64,000 nucleotides of DNA from an uncultured Bacteroidales bacterium (GCA_902776835.1 CACYRK010000011.1:1-64000), one strand, 5' to 3'. Numbered from the stretch's first letter, positions 1 to 9,014 are shown. Numbers and translations are program-made. Notes: generated from the sequence alone by a model not told the origin.

Positions 1-33
1 CAATATCGCTCGCAGTAATTCCTCTGTTTTCAT
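1..33 (-). CDS. N-terminal fragment of an unidentified gene
   Basis: Only the first eleven codons lie in the window, reading MKTEELLRAIL on the minus strand from an ATG at 31-33. The fragment is too short to name. A TAnnTTTG promoter box sits only about five bases upstream, which supports a real gene start. The rest of the gene lies to the left of the window. Confidence 0.5.
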   Translation of the reverse strand, partial: MKTEELLRAIL

Positions 34-37
34 AATG

Positions 38-68
38 CAAAGCTACACTATATTCGTGAACTTGACAA
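38..68 (-). promoter_or_regulatory. Possible promoter of the cut gene at the left edge
   Basis: On the minus strand a TAGCTTTG box (38-45) lies five bases before the start codon, with a partial TTG about 20 bases further up. Spacing this tight would make the transcript nearly leaderless. It is seen in sequence only. Confidence 0.35.
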
Positions 69-274
69 GACTCACCAACCGGAAATATCCGCTGACCCCC
101 ATTTAGGGCATAAATGCCCTAAATGAATAGCATGCACGACGGCGCGTGTGATGCAAAAAATGGAGGCCGGCGATGGTGGTGTGACAGTTTTTTTGTAATT
201 TCGCCACCTGAAAGCGCTGTGTGCGCCACTTTGCGGCACGCACGGCTAAAGATAAATAGTTAATACACTGAACA

Positions 275-1366
275 ATGAACAAATATCTCTCATTATTGCT
301 TGCGGCATTTCTGGTGATGATTTTGGCCGCGTGCACCGAAAACAAGTTTAAGGTAGCCGGCACGGTAAGTGGTGCCAGCGACACGACGCAGATTCTGCTG
401 GAGTCGTCGTACAGCGGCATGTGGTACGTCATCGACTCGACACGCGTCGACGCGTCGGGCAATTTCAGTTTTGCCGAGGATGCCCCCGAGTTTCCGAGCG
501 TGTATCGCCTTCGCTTGGGCGACCGCGTGATTTGCTTCCCGATCGACAGCATCGACAACCTCACCATCAGCACCACGCTGAAGGGCTTCGACACCGACTA
601 TACGCTGAAGGGCACCCAGGCCGCCGAGCAGGTTATGCAAATCGACAAGGAGGCCATCAAATATGCCGCCCTGCCGCGCACCTCGCCGGAGTTTGTGGCG
701 TGGAAGCGCAAGGTGAGCGAGCGCATCGTTGCCGACCCGAGCGGCATCGTGGCTTACTACACCATCAGCAAGTACATTGGCAACCAGCCGCTATATGACC
801 CGGTCGACGACAACGACCTGCGCATCATCGGCGCCGTGGCCAACGCCTTTAACACCTTCCGGCCCAACGACCCGCGCACACGCTACCTGGTGGAGGTGCT
901 GCTTGCCGGACAGCAACGTCGCCGCTCGGCCAACGCTGTTGCCGACACCGTGTATGCCGACGTGGCATCGATTATCGACATCAAGTTGCAAGACAACACC
1001 GGCAAGGAGCAAGTCCTGTCGCAGGTGACCCAGCAGCACAACGTGGTGATTCTCAACTTTACCATGTACCAGGGACAGTTCTCGCCCATGTTCAACAAGA
1101 TGCTCAACGACCTGTACACACAATATCACAGCCGCGGCATGGAGATATACCAGGTGTCGCTCGACGAGAATGCCGCCGATTGGCGCCAGGCCGCCCAGCC
1201 GCTGCCGTGGATTACCGTGTACGACGGCATGGGGCAAAACTCGGCCAACGTAGGGGCCTACCAAGTGAATGGCGTTCCCACCACATTTATCATCAAGAAT
1301 GGGGAAATTGTGGAGCGCATCGAGGACGGCACGCAACTCAAGGCTGCCGTTGCCCGTCAGTTTTGA
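275..1366 (+). CDS. DUF4369/TlpA-like thioredoxin-fold lipoprotein lacking the CXXC motif
   Basis: This is a 363-residue lipoprotein. Its signal peptide ends in the lipobox LAAC (Cys20). Residues about 25-120 resemble the DUF4369 beta domain that precedes TlpA-like thioredoxin domains in Bacteroidetes. Residues about 250-363 keep the thioredoxin pattern, with a VVILNF strand and a VNGVPTTFI cis-proline loop. The usual WCxxC site is replaced by MYQGQFSPMF (264-273), with no cysteine. A redox role is therefore unlikely; binding or scaffolding is an inference. The protein probably sits on the outer or inner membrane facing the periplasm. Its 3' end overlaps the convergent glycosyltransferase gene by 29 bases. 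Confidence 0.8.
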   Translation: MNKYLSLLLAAFLVMILAACTENKFKVAGTVSGASDTTQILLESSYSGMWYVIDSTRVDASGNFSFAEDAPEFPSVYRLRLGDRVICFPIDSIDNLTISTTLKGFDTDYTLKGTQAAEQVMQIDKEAIKYAALPRTSPEFVAWKRKVSERIVADPSGIVAYYTISKYIGNQPLYDPVDDNDLRIIGAVANAFNTFRPNDPRTRYLVEVLLAGQQRRRSANAVADTVYADVASIIDIKLQDNTGKEQVLSQVTQQHNVVILNFTMYQGQFSPMFNKMLNDLYTQYHSRGMEIYQVSLDENAADWRQAAQPLPWITVYDGMGQNSANVGAYQVNGVPTTFIIKNGEIVERIEDGTQLKAAVARQF

Positions 1367-2183
1367 CGATGCCAGCCCGGGCAATGCTCGGGTGGAAAAT
1401 CATATAGAACACACCCTCAAGCATATATCGCACGGCGTGCCAATAAGGTACGCCGTGTGCTTTATGCAACTGGCGTGCGATAGTGAAAGGGCGCACGAGC
1501 ATCGATCGGCGGTATCCGCCAGCATAGAGAAACGCCCCTCGCCCACGCAGCACAGCGGGTTCTCCGGCACGGCTGCTCTGTGTGGTGGCATGGTCGTGGC
1601 GCACCACGGTGATGGGAAAAAACCGCACGTCCATGCCCAACTGCAGCGCGTTGTGCACCAGCAGTTCCTCCTCGCCGCAACGAAATAGCGGCGCTCCCAG
1701 CCCGAAGTGCTCGTTGAACTGTAGCCTGCCCTGTATGGAGGTGCGTCGTATTGCCAACTCGAACGATGTCACATAGTAGCCGCGCGGCGAGTCGCCGAGC
1801 GGGAAACTGTGGTCGGGATACTGCTTGGGCTGCGCCTCGCTCTGCATCATGAATGCGGCAATGTCGACCTGCGGATGGCTCTCGAAGGTGTCGATAATCG
1901 CCTGCAGCCACTCGGCCTTGTAGCGGCAGTCGTCGTCGACGATAAGCAGCACATCGGCTGTGGCATGGCGCAGGCAGTTGTTGCGATTACGGCTCAAGCC
2001 CCGCCCGTCCATGTGCAGCACCTGCACGTCGTCGCGCTCCAGCGCCGCGGGCAGCGCACGCCGGGCACCGTCGGTATGCTGCCACGACACCAGATAACTG
2101 ATGCCCGCGCTGGCTGGAAGCAGCAACTGGGCAACACTGTCGATGCCGCCGTCGAGGGTGGATATGAGCAGTTGCAGTGTCAT
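1338..2183 (-). CDS. Family 2-like glycosyltransferase
   Basis: This 281-residue protein has a GT-A fold signature. An N-terminal strand (LQLLISTL) is followed by LSRNRNNCLRHATADVLLIVDDDC, in which VDDD is the metal- and nucleotide-sugar-binding DxD-type motif. There is no signal peptide or obvious transmembrane segment, so it likely acts on the cytoplasmic face of the membrane. The start overlaps the stop of the upstream glycosyltransferase in an ATGA, so the two are translationally coupled and probably act in one glycan pathway. The sugar and acceptor are unknown. Confidence 0.8.
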   Translation of the reverse strand: MTLQLLISTLDGGIDSVAQLLLPASAGISYLVSWQHTDGARRALPAALERDDVQVLHMDGRGLSRNRNNCLRHATADVLLIVDDDCRYKAEWLQAIIDTFESHPQVDIAAFMMQSEAQPKQYPDHSFPLGDSPRGYYVTSFELAIRRTSIQGRLQFNEHFGLGAPLFRCGEEELLVHNALQLGMDVRFFPITVVRHDHATTQSSRAGEPAVLRGRGAFLYAGGYRRSMLVRPFTIARQLHKAHGVPYWHAVRYMLEGVFYMIFHPSIARAGIVKTDGQRQP

Positions 2184-3304
2184 GACTCAAAAAGTTTTTT
2201 CCAAAAATCAAGATATCGCTGTGCCACCACGGGTGCCGCGTTGTGCTTCTCGACAAAGGCCCTGCTGGCGCGCGACAACTCAGGCAACTTGTCGCGGTGG
2301 TTGATGAGCCACTCCAACTGGCTGTCGATGCTGCCCTCGGTGGTGGGGTCGACGTTGAAAATCGGCTTATTCGCCTTCTCGCCAATGAGTTCGTAATACT
2401 CGGGTTCGGCTCCCGACACCGCCACCAGGCCTTGCGCCATGGCCAGCAGCGCGTTGGTTGCCGGCGTGTAACTGTAGAGTTGGTCGAGAATCACGTGCGA
2501 CGAGCGCATGCGCTGGGTGTACTCGGCATACGGCACATTCTCCACCACCTCCATCTCACACAGGTGCGGATATCGCTCGTGGATGCGCTTGAGTGCCGCC
2601 AGCAGCAGGTCGGTGCCCTTGATCACGTTGCGGTCGCGCTGGATGCCTATGAAGAATCTCACACGCTCAGGCGCCTCGTCGAGCGGCCGCAATGTTAGCG
2701 CCGCGGTGTCGATAGGGATGCCGGCGTAGGCCAAAGGCACGCCGGAGCAGTGCTGCTTGTAGGCCGCATAATACTCCCACAGACAGGCCACCACGCCATC
2801 GATATGGTCGAGCACATAACTCTGGTAGTCGTGCATGATGGGCAACTTCCAGTTGTCCTGATGCTGGGCGATGTATTCGCTCGAGCCGACGTAGGGGCTG
2901 GGCTGACTGCCAATGCGGTAGTCGCTATAGCGATAAGTCACGCCGTCGTGGCACGCCGTATAGTAAGTGAAGTCGGTGTTTAATGCCGAGAGCACAACCT
3001 TGCCGTTGTGACGGCGAAGATAGTCGAGCACAAGTCGCATCCGCTCGGGCTTAAGTTGCAAGAAGATGGGCCCGGCCAGTTGCACGACGTCGAACCCTCG
3101 CATTTGCGGCAGCGCAGCCATAATGCGAGCCACGTATCGCACGGCGCCCCAGCGGCCCGCCTCGCGGTGCAGGTCGATGTCGCGCCCGGTGTTCATCCAG
3201 TTCGAGCCGTGACTGGCCACCACAGCAGTGTGTCCTTGACGTCGCAGTTCTTGCGCCAGGCTGTTGTGCATGTTGCTTGCGTCGCCAGCAAAGAGTATCT
3301 TCAT
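2180..3304 (-). CDS. GT-B fold glycosyltransferase (group 1/GT4-like)
   Basis: This 374-residue protein starts at MKILFAGDASNMHNSL, the typical first strand of a Rossmann-like GT-B enzyme. The C-terminal half contains a weak GT4-like donor region (SYTPATNALLAMAQGLVAVSGAEPEYYEL, followed by a conserved-type acidic pair). The frame is open further upstream, but the ATG at 3302-3304 matches the family start and lies 38 bases from a minus-strand promoter box at 3343-3350. It is coupled to the next glycosyltransferase by a four-base overlap. Donor and acceptor cannot be told from sequence. Confidence 0.8.
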   Translation of the reverse strand: MKILFAGDASNMHNSLAQELRRQGHTAVVASHGSNWMNTGRDIDLHREAGRWGAVRYVARIMAALPQMRGFDVVQLAGPIFLQLKPERMRLVLDYLRRHNGKVVLSALNTDFTYYTACHDGVTYRYSDYRIGSQPSPYVGSSEYIAQHQDNWKLPIMHDYQSYVLDHIDGVVACLWEYYAAYKQHCSGVPLAYAGIPIDTAALTLRPLDEAPERVRFFIGIQRDRNVIKGTDLLLAALKRIHERYPHLCEMEVVENVPYAEYTQRMRSSHVILDQLYSYTPATNALLAMAQGLVAVSGAEPEYYELIGEKANKPIFNVDPTTEGSIDSQLEWLINHRDKLPELSRASRAFVEKHNAAPVVAQRYLDFWKKLFES

Positions 3305-3342
3305 ATTGTAATCTGTGCCCCCTAAAAGGCGGTAACAACGCG

Positions 3343-3374
3343 CAAAGTTACCGCTTTTTTTGTCTATAATCAAA
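3343..3374 (-). promoter_or_regulatory. Promoter of the minus-strand glycosyltransferase pair
   Basis: On the minus strand, TTTG (3371-3374), 20 bases and TAACTTTG (3343-3350) match the Bacteroidetes housekeeping promoter pattern. It lies back to back with, and interleaves, the plus-strand promoter of the neighbouring glycosyltransferase gene. Confidence 0.6.
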
Positions 3375-3390
3375 AAAAAACCTACCTTTG
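3359..3390 (+). promoter_or_regulatory. Promoter of the plus-strand glycosyltransferase gene
   Basis: TTTG (3359-3362), 20 bases and TACCTTTG (3383-3390), 21 bases before the ATG. It overlaps the divergent promoter, so the two may compete for polymerase (inference). Confidence 0.6.
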
Positions 3391-3411
3391 TAATCGCAAC
3401 AAATAATATCG

Positions 3412-4377
3412 ATGAAGGTAAGTATCGTCATACCAGTGTATAACCGCGCCACGGTGGTTGGCCGCACGCTTGACAGCGTGCTTGCGCAGACCCACCGCCC
3501 CCTGCAACTGGTGCTCGTGGACAACTGCAGCGACGACAACACGCTGCAGGTGCTCGACGACTTCAAGCGCGCCCATGCCGCCGCCGACTTTGAGGTGCTG
3601 GTCGTGCAGGAGGCTCGCCACACAGCCGGTGCGGCTCGCAACCGCGGCCTGGAGCATGCCACGGCCGACTGGGTGATGTTTTTCGACAGCGACGACGTGA
3701 TGAAGCCCCGCCTGGTGGAGCGCTACGTGAGCCGCATCGAGCGCGAGGGCGGCGAGGTCGACATGGTTGCTGCCCGCGGCCGCCTGGTCCTGCCCGACGG
3801 CGCCAGCCGCGAATTGCCGTTTTACCGCCGCGACATCTTTGCGCGCCACATCCTGCATGGCATCATTGCCACGCAGCGCTACATCGTACGCCGCGACTTT
3901 GTCAACGCTGCCGACGCCTGGAACATCGAGTTGCCCGGGTGGAACGACTGGGAGATGGGCATGCGCCTGCTGCTGGCACGGCCCCGGCTGGCGTTCCTCA
4001 CCTGCCGGCCGCTCATCGAGGTGAACCATAGTGGCGACGACTCGATCACGGGCACCGAGTTTCACTCGCGCGCCGGGCAGTGGGAGCGCGTGATCGACAT
4101 CGTAGAGAACGAGGTGCGCTGCTCCATGCTGAAGGGGCGCGAACGCTATTACCGGTTGCTCGACTACCGGCGCCTCGTGCTCGCCGCACACTACGAGCGC
4201 GAGGGCCATCCCGAGTTGGCCAAGCCGCTGTGCCGCGCCGCCTACGCCTCGCTTGCGCAGAGTTACGACAACTCGAGGCGATGGCGATGGTTCGTGGCAC
4301 CGACAGTGCGCCGCCTCTTTGCCCGCATCGTGGCCGGCAAGCGCGGCAGTGCCCAGGTGGCTCGACTGATATTTTAA
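3412..4377 (+). CDS. Family 2 glycosyltransferase
   Basis: A 321-residue GT2 enzyme. It opens with VSIVIPVYNRATVVGRTLDS, followed by the donor-binding VDNCSDDNT and the GAARNRGLEHA...FFDSDDVM segment, in which DSDD is the metal-binding DxD. There is no transmembrane segment, so a cytoplasmic or peripheral location is expected. It is divergent from the glycosyltransferase pair to its left, and the three may build one surface glycan. A short spacer separates it from the zinc-ribbon gene. Confidence 0.88.
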   Translation: MKVSIVIPVYNRATVVGRTLDSVLAQTHRPLQLVLVDNCSDDNTLQVLDDFKRAHAAADFEVLVVQEARHTAGAARNRGLEHATADWVMFFDSDDVMKPRLVERYVSRIEREGGEVDMVAARGRLVLPDGASRELPFYRRDIFARHILHGIIATQRYIVRRDFVNAADAWNIELPGWNDWEMGMRLLLARPRLAFLTCRPLIEVNHSGDDSITGTEFHSRAGQWERVIDIVENEVRCSMLKGRERYYRLLDYRRLVLAAHYEREGHPELAKPLCRAAYASLAQSYDNSRRWRWFVAPTVRRLFARIVAGKRGSAQVARLIF

Positions 4378-4417
4378 GGTTAAGGAGGAATTTTGCAACA
4401 ATAAAGAATTTACGAAT

Positions 4418-5398
4418 ATGGAAATGATTTATTGCGGCCGATGTGGCCAGGAATTGCCAAAAGAAGCCAAGTTTTGCAAGAAGTGCGGCGCGCCAGTGCC
4501 ACAGAACAACGCCCTGCCGACGCCTGTGTCGCAGGAGACTGTAATCCAGGGCAATCAGGTGGTCCCCGTGCACGAGGTGGTTGTTAATCCTGACGACAAA
4601 AGCAAGAAACTAAAAACGGGGCTCATCGCTTTTCTCGCCACGCTGCTGGTGATAGGTTTGGCGTTTCTGGGCTACACCACCTACCGCGACAAGCAGGAGC
4701 GCGACCTATGGGCCACGTTGCAGAATTCGCACGACCTGACGGCAATCCAAGCCTTTGTCAACGGCTATCCTGACGGCCAGTTCATCACCGAGGCACAGTC
4801 GCGCCTGGCCTACGTCACCGAGGAGGCCCAGCAGTGGAACTCTATCAGCACCACCACCGACAGTGTGCTGCTAATCAACTTTACGACAAAATATACCGAG
4901 GGAAATTACCACGACCTCGCCTCCAAGGCGCTGGACGACCTTCGTGCCAACGCCTACGCCCAGTTGCACGACCCCGCCTATCTGGAATCGCTGATGAACC
5001 AGATGGCCAGTGCCCACAAGAGCGGCGATACCAAAGGCCTGATTAGCCGCTTTGGCTCAGACCGCCTCAAGAACACGTATAACAAGTATGCCAAGGGCTA
5101 CAAGAAACGCAACGAATATGGTTACGACGAATATTATGGGCTGTACCTGCTTGAGGTGATTTTCTCCGACGGCTACATGACCATCAAGGGCAACTCGGTG
5201 ACCGACCTCACCGACAATACCGGCACATTGCACTTCACCACCTACTATAATGGTCCTGAAGGTGTGGAACGATACGGTACAGCGACATTTAATATCATCC
5301 TTGAGCGCAACCAATGGCGTATCGACGACATCAAGATGAGCGACTACAAAAGTTCGTTCATGAGCAATCCGCAAAACTACATGGGATTCTTGCCTTGA
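4418..5398 (+). CDS. Zinc-ribbon single-pass membrane protein
   Basis: A 326-residue protein. The N-terminus forms a zinc ribbon with Cys6, Cys9, Cys20 and Cys23 (CGRC...CKKC). A transmembrane helix spans about 67-87. The rest (about 90-326) is a soluble, probably exported domain rich in alternating polar strands. It has two short related segments (AIQAFVNGYPDGQFITEAQS and LINFTTKYTEGNYHDLASK), suggesting an internal duplication. The layout is that of the zinc-ribbon-plus-TM proteins common in Bacteroidales. Function is unknown. A purine-rich AAGGAGG lies about 30 bases before the ATG. Met3 is an alternative start. Confidence 0.75.
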   Translation: MEMIYCGRCGQELPKEAKFCKKCGAPVPQNNALPTPVSQETVIQGNQVVPVHEVVVNPDDKSKKLKTGLIAFLATLLVIGLAFLGYTTYRDKQERDLWATLQNSHDLTAIQAFVNGYPDGQFITEAQSRLAYVTEEAQQWNSISTTTDSVLLINFTTKYTEGNYHDLASKALDDLRANAYAQLHDPAYLESLMNQMASAHKSGDTKGLISRFGSDRLKNTYNKYAKGYKKRNEYGYDEYYGLYLLEVIFSDGYMTIKGNSVTDLTDNTGTLHFTTYYNGPEGVERYGTATFNIILERNQWRIDDIKMSDYKSSFMSNPQNYMGFLP

Positions 5399-5462
5399 TG
5401 GCTTGGCACAATTTTTGCACCATTGCTTCGTTGTATATATAAATCACACAAATAGTTAGACT

Positions 5463-6101
5463 ATGAAAAAGATACTGATGGCAGCCTTAGGAGTTGCATT
5501 GATATTGACCACGAGTTGCACCACGAGCAACCAGTTTTATGGCACCATGACCGGCGCCTCGGTTGGCGGCCTGTTTGGTTCGGCCATTGGCGGCATTACT
5601 GGCGGTCCTCGCGGCCATGATGCTGGCACGATAATCGGCATGGCCGTTGGCGGAGCCATTGGCGCAGCAGCCACAGCCCCCAAGACGAGCGCCGAGAAGC
5701 GCTCGAGCGACTATGGCGAATACAGCGAATACGGCTACGACGGCTATTACAGCCCTTACGCCGATCTGGAAATCAGCAATCTGCGCCTGGTGGAGAGCAC
5801 GCGCGACAACTGCATCAACGCCGGCGAGCACGCCAAGTTGGTGTTTGAAATCCGCAATACGGGCCGCGACTACATCTACGACATAGCCCCGGTGATTACC
5901 GTCGAGGGCACTAAGCAAATCTACTTGTCGCCCACGGCCATTGTGAGCGAACTTGCCCCGGGGCGCGCCGTGCGCTACACCTCGGAGGTGGTAGCCACGA
6001 GCAAACTCAAGAGCGGCACGGCACGTTTTGCCATCGGCTTCAGCGACGGTGACCGTCTGTACACCGCCAGCACCTTCGACCTGGCCACGCGCGGCCGCTA
6101 A
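5463..6101 (+). CDS. Glycine-zipper lipoprotein
   Basis: A 212-residue exported protein with a lipoprotein-like signal (ILTTSC, Cys19). A glycine zipper follows (about 28-68) with repeated GGxxGxxxG spacing, of the kind that packs membrane-inserted helices in outer-membrane lipoproteins. The C-terminal half (about 98-212) looks like an immunoglobulin-like beta sandwich (LEISNLRLV, AKLVFEIRNTGRDYIYDI). It may be an envelope-stress or cell-surface protein. No partner is evident. A strong terminator follows directly. Confidence 0.75.
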   Translation: MKKILMAALGVALILTTSCTTSNQFYGTMTGASVGGLFGSAIGGITGGPRGHDAGTIIGMAVGGAIGAAATAPKTSAEKRSSDYGEYSEYGYDGYYSPYADLEISNLRLVESTRDNCINAGEHAKLVFEIRNTGRDYIYDIAPVITVEGTKQIYLSPTAIVSELAPGRAVRYTSEVVATSKLKSGTARFAIGFSDGDRLYTASTFDLATRGR

Positions 6102-6120
6102 CGCCCATAGGGTAAGAGCC

Positions 6121-6171
6121 AACACAAGAAACACCGCAGGGCCTGGCCCCACGGTGTTTCTTGTGTTTTCA
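6121..6171 (+). terminator. Strong terminator after the glycine-zipper lipoprotein gene
   Basis: A perfect 16-base inverted repeat (6121-6136 with 6152-6167) encloses a GC-rich loop and is followed by TTTTC. Confidence 0.8.
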
Positions 6172-6192
6172 GGCAAACCGGGCGAAAAAATT

Positions 6193-6546
6193 ATTGTTGT
6201 CCGATAAATATTTTTTAAACACTCACAATTCACTGAATGTCAAGCAAAAACATCAAGTTTATAAATAATGGGCTTGCTTTGTAGACCTTTTGGGCTGGCC
6301 AGGGTTTAGGAACGCGCCATGGAGGCAATGTTTCCAGACAATATGTAGGGACGCGCCATGGCGCGTAGTGGAGCAAAATGAGGGTTAAATGTGTTCATAT
6401 TCATGTTATTATTTTGATTGATATCGTTTTCGAACTACACGCCATGGCGCGTCCCTACATCTAAATCGTGCGTTCTTAGCCCCGTTAGGGGTGACAGAAC
6501 CAATTGAGTCTACATCTGCCACCCCTGGTTTTTATCGGACACCAAT
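6193..6546. mobile_element. MITE-like element with terminal inverted repeats
   Basis: The ends are inverted repeats: 6193-6208 reads attgttgtccgataaa and 6531-6546 matches its complement at 15 of 16 positions. The element is 354 bases and has no credible gene. Flanking GAAAAAA runs on both sides could be a target duplication, although in AT-rich DNA this is weak. Inside lies a palindrome doublet (6344-6459). A related end occurs at 25759-25775. Confidence 0.55.
6344..6459. repeat. Palindrome doublet (REPIN-like)
   Basis: Two 26-base arms (6344-6369 and 6434-6459) are inverted copies with one mismatch. Each contains the self-complementary core acgcgccatggcgcgt. The same doublet with a shorter spacer occurs at 29231-29314. 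A half-like fragment ending acgcgccatgg lies at 6311-6322. Confidence 0.7.
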
Positions 6547-6704
6547 AGAAAAAAATGATAGCCTTCACACTTACAGAAGGTTGTGATACACAATCTTATG
6601 TGTTTTATGTATTGCACTGATTATTAGTGCTTTTGAGGGGTAATTTTTATGGTGGATTATGTGCCATAAGCATGACTTGGTTGACTCAAGATTTAATTGT
6701 TGCT

Positions 6705-6767
6705 AGGTCGGACAGGTCGGACAGGTCGGACAGGTCGGACGGGGCGGACAGGGCGGACAGGTCGGGG
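6705..6767. repeat. Tandem array of seven 9-base units
   Basis: Units read aggtcggac four times, then two variants with GGGG/GGGCGG, then a final aggtcgggg. The array is in noncoding DNA between the lipoprotein gene and pckA. The variants suggest turnover by slippage or unequal exchange. Confidence 0.85.
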
Positions 6768-6997
6768 TGATTGGGTGTGGGCAAAACATGATTTGTTTAG
6801 GGAAGGCTAATGGCTGATTCGGGTTAAACCCAAATCGGTCATTAGATCGGTATTATGTTATTTTCTTTATTCCTAATTATATCATAACAGTTTTGTTTTG
6901 GCGTCTTGCCGCCACTGAAATCTCGCCATAGCCCGCTATGCCTTCGATTTCACTAACAGCAATACTCTCAAAACAAATTCTAGTGAATAATTATTGC

Positions 6998-7022
6998 TAA
7001 CTTTGCACTCTTGGTAGAGTGC
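6998..7022 (+). promoter_or_regulatory. pckA promoter box and leader hairpin
   Basis: TAACTTTG (6998-7005) matches the Bacteroidetes -7 box and is followed by a small hairpin (gcactc with gagtgc, 7005-7022) at the expected transcript start. The leader to pckA is about 80 bases. No good TTTG -33 element is seen. Confidence 0.55.
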
Positions 7023-7092
7023 GAAGCACTCATCAAGGGAAATTTTTATAATGACTATTGATATTCACTTAATTATAAAGGAGTAAAACATT

Positions 7093-8703
7093 ATGTTCGA
7101 CAAGTCAATTCTTGAGAAAAAGTACGGTATTACTGGTACTACCGAGGTCCTCTACAACCCCAGTTACGAAGTGCTGTTTGAAGAGGAAACCAAGCCGGGC
7201 CTGGAAGGCTACGACGTGGGTGTGCTTACCGAACTCGACGCCATCAATGTGATGACCGGTGAGTTCACGGGACGTTCGCCTAAGGACAAATTCATCGTTG
7301 ATGACGAGACCTCACACAACACCGTGTGGTGGACAAGCGAGGGATATAAGAACGACAACAAGCGCGCAAGTGTTGAGACTTGGAAAGCCGTGAAGAAAAT
7401 CGCCCAAAAGGAACTCTGCAACAAGAAACTCTATGTGGTGGACGGCTTCTGCGGCGCCAACAAGGACACCCGCATGAAGGTGCGCTTCATCATGGAGGTT
7501 GCTTGGCAGGCACACTTCGTGACCAACATGTTCATTCGCCCCACCAGCCAGGAAGAACTCGACCAAGAGCCCGACTTCGTGGTGTACAACGCCAGCAAGG
7601 CAAAAGTTGAGAACTTCAAGGAACTGGGCCTGAACAGCGACACCGCTGTGGTGTTCAACGTCACCAGCCGTGAGCAAGTAATCATCAACACCTGGTACGG
7701 CGGCGAGATGAAGAAGGGTCTGTTCTCGATGATGAACTACTACCTGCCGCTGAAGGGTATCGCAGCCATGCACTGCAGTGCCAACACCGACATGAACGGC
7801 GAGAACACCGCCATCTTCTTCGGCCTGTCGGGAACCGGCAAGACCACCCTGTCGACCGACCCCAAGCGCCTGCTCATTGGCGACGACGAGCACGGCTGGG
7901 ACGACAATGGCGTGTTTAACTTCGAGGGCGGCTGCTACGCCAAGGTTATCAACCTCGACAAGGACGCTGAGCCCGACATCTACAACGCTATCAAGCGCAA
8001 CGCACTGCTCGAGAACGTCACCGTTGACGAGAACGGCAAGATCGACTTCGCCGACAAGACCGTTACCGAAAACACCCGCGTGTCGTATCCTATCGACCAC
8101 ATCAAGAACATCGTGCGCCCCATCAGCCACGCTCCCGCTGCCAAGCAGGTGATTTTCTTGAGTGCCGATGCATTCGGCGTGCTGCCTCCCGTGTCGATTC
8201 TCGACAGCGAGCAGACCAAGTACTACTTCCTGAGCGGCTTCACCGCCAAACTCGCTGGTACCGAGCGCGGCATCACCGAGCCCACTCCCACCTTCAGCGC
8301 TTGCTTCGGCCAGGCCTTCCTCGAGTTGCATCCCACCAAGTATGCCGAGGAACTGGTTAAGCGCATGAAGCAGAGCGGCGCCAAGGCTTATCTGGTGAAC
8401 ACCGGCTGGAACGGCACAGGCAAGCGCATCTCGATTCGCGACACCCGCGGCATTATCGACGCTATCCTCGACCACAGCATCGACCAGGCGCCCACCAAGA
8501 AGATTCCGTTCTTCAACTTTGTGGTTCCCACCGAACTCAAGGGCGTGGACACCGGCATCCTTGACCCGCGCGACACCTACGCCGATCCCGCACAGTGGGA
8601 GGAGAAGGCCAAAGACCTGGCTTCGCGCTTCATCAAGAACTTTGTGAAGTACGAGGACAACGAGGCAGGCAAGGCTCTGGTAGCCGCCGGTCCGCAACTC
8701 TAA
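7093..8703 (+). CDS. pckA: Phosphoenolpyruvate carboxykinase (ATP type)
   Basis: A 536-residue cytoplasmic enzyme interconverting oxaloacetate + ATP and PEP + CO2 + ADP. Visible family marks are GRSPKDKF (60-67, substrate arginine), the kinase-1a P-loop GLSGTGKTT (244-252), and the metal-binding GDDEHGW (263-269). The length is normal for the ATP-dependent family. In gut Bacteroidales this enzyme usually runs in the carboxylating direction to feed oxaloacetate, malate and fumarate to succinate, with ATP gain. The dcuB and eno genes in this window fit that picture. It is monocistronic, with its own promoter and terminator. Confidence 0.97.
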   Translation: MFDKSILEKKYGITGTTEVLYNPSYEVLFEEETKPGLEGYDVGVLTELDAINVMTGEFTGRSPKDKFIVDDETSHNTVWWTSEGYKNDNKRASVETWKAVKKIAQKELCNKKLYVVDGFCGANKDTRMKVRFIMEVAWQAHFVTNMFIRPTSQEELDQEPDFVVYNASKAKVENFKELGLNSDTAVVFNVTSREQVIINTWYGGEMKKGLFSMMNYYLPLKGIAAMHCSANTDMNGENTAIFFGLSGTGKTTLSTDPKRLLIGDDEHGWDDNGVFNFEGGCYAKVINLDKDAEPDIYNAIKRNALLENVTVDENGKIDFADKTVTENTRVSYPIDHIKNIVRPISHAPAAKQVIFLSADAFGVLPPVSILDSEQTKYYFLSGFTAKLAGTERGITEPTPTFSACFGQAFLELHPTKYAEELVKRMKQSGAKAYLVNTGWNGTGKRISIRDTRGIIDAILDHSIDQAPTKKIPFFNFVVPTELKGVDTGILDPRDTYADPAQWEEKAKDLASRFIKNFVKYEDNEAGKALVAAGPQL

Positions 8704-8739
8704 TGAGCAAACCGCATTAAGCCCCACAGCAGGGCAATC

Positions 8740-8784
8740 AAAAACCACGCGCTGGCCACCGACGGCCTTCGCGTGGTTTTTTAT
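8740..8784 (+). terminator. pckA terminator
   Basis: A 12-base perfect stem (aaaaaccacgcg at 8740-8751 with 8770-8781) ends in a T run. Confidence 0.85.
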
Positions 8785-8819
8785 TATCGTTGTCGGAAAG
8801 GTGTACGAGGGGAATCGTG

Positions 8820-8966
8820 ATGGCCAAAAACAATTATGGATGTGACTGGTCAATCGTTGGTGGGTGTGGCTGCCTCTCCGGCTTTTTCTTTGGCTTCGTC
8901 GGCATTTTCTTGCTCCTTGCGCTTGCGCTCTTGTTGCTCAATAGCCATCTGATGGATTTTGGTTAA
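8820..8966 (+). CDS. Possible 48-residue membrane microprotein
   Basis: An ATG-started frame encodes a short polar head with three cysteines (MAKNNYGCDW then GGCGC). A continuous hydrophobic helix follows (about residues 20-40, with an LLLALALLLL core), then a short polar tail. It is a plausible single-pass small membrane protein lying between the pckA terminator and the convergent lysozyme gene. The opposite strand is also open here, giving a Lys/Glu-rich peptide of about 31 residues from an ATG at 8954-8952. One of the two may be only the shadow of the other. There is no clear ribosome site. Confidence 0.4.
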   Translation: MAKNNYGCDWSIVGGCGCLSGFFFGFVGIFLLLALALLLLNSHLMDFG

Positions 8967-9014
8967 ATTGAATCCATATTGTTCTTAAAGTCGATTTACT
9001 AAAATGTAAAATTA

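Larger units (their letters stand above)
6172..6997. other. Gene-free repeat-rich spacer upstream of pckA
   Basis: Apart from the inverted-repeat element and the 9-base array listed separately, I see no gene, RNA or clear regulatory site in this stretch. Reading frames are short and show no codon bias like the neighbouring genes. Confidence 0.6.
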
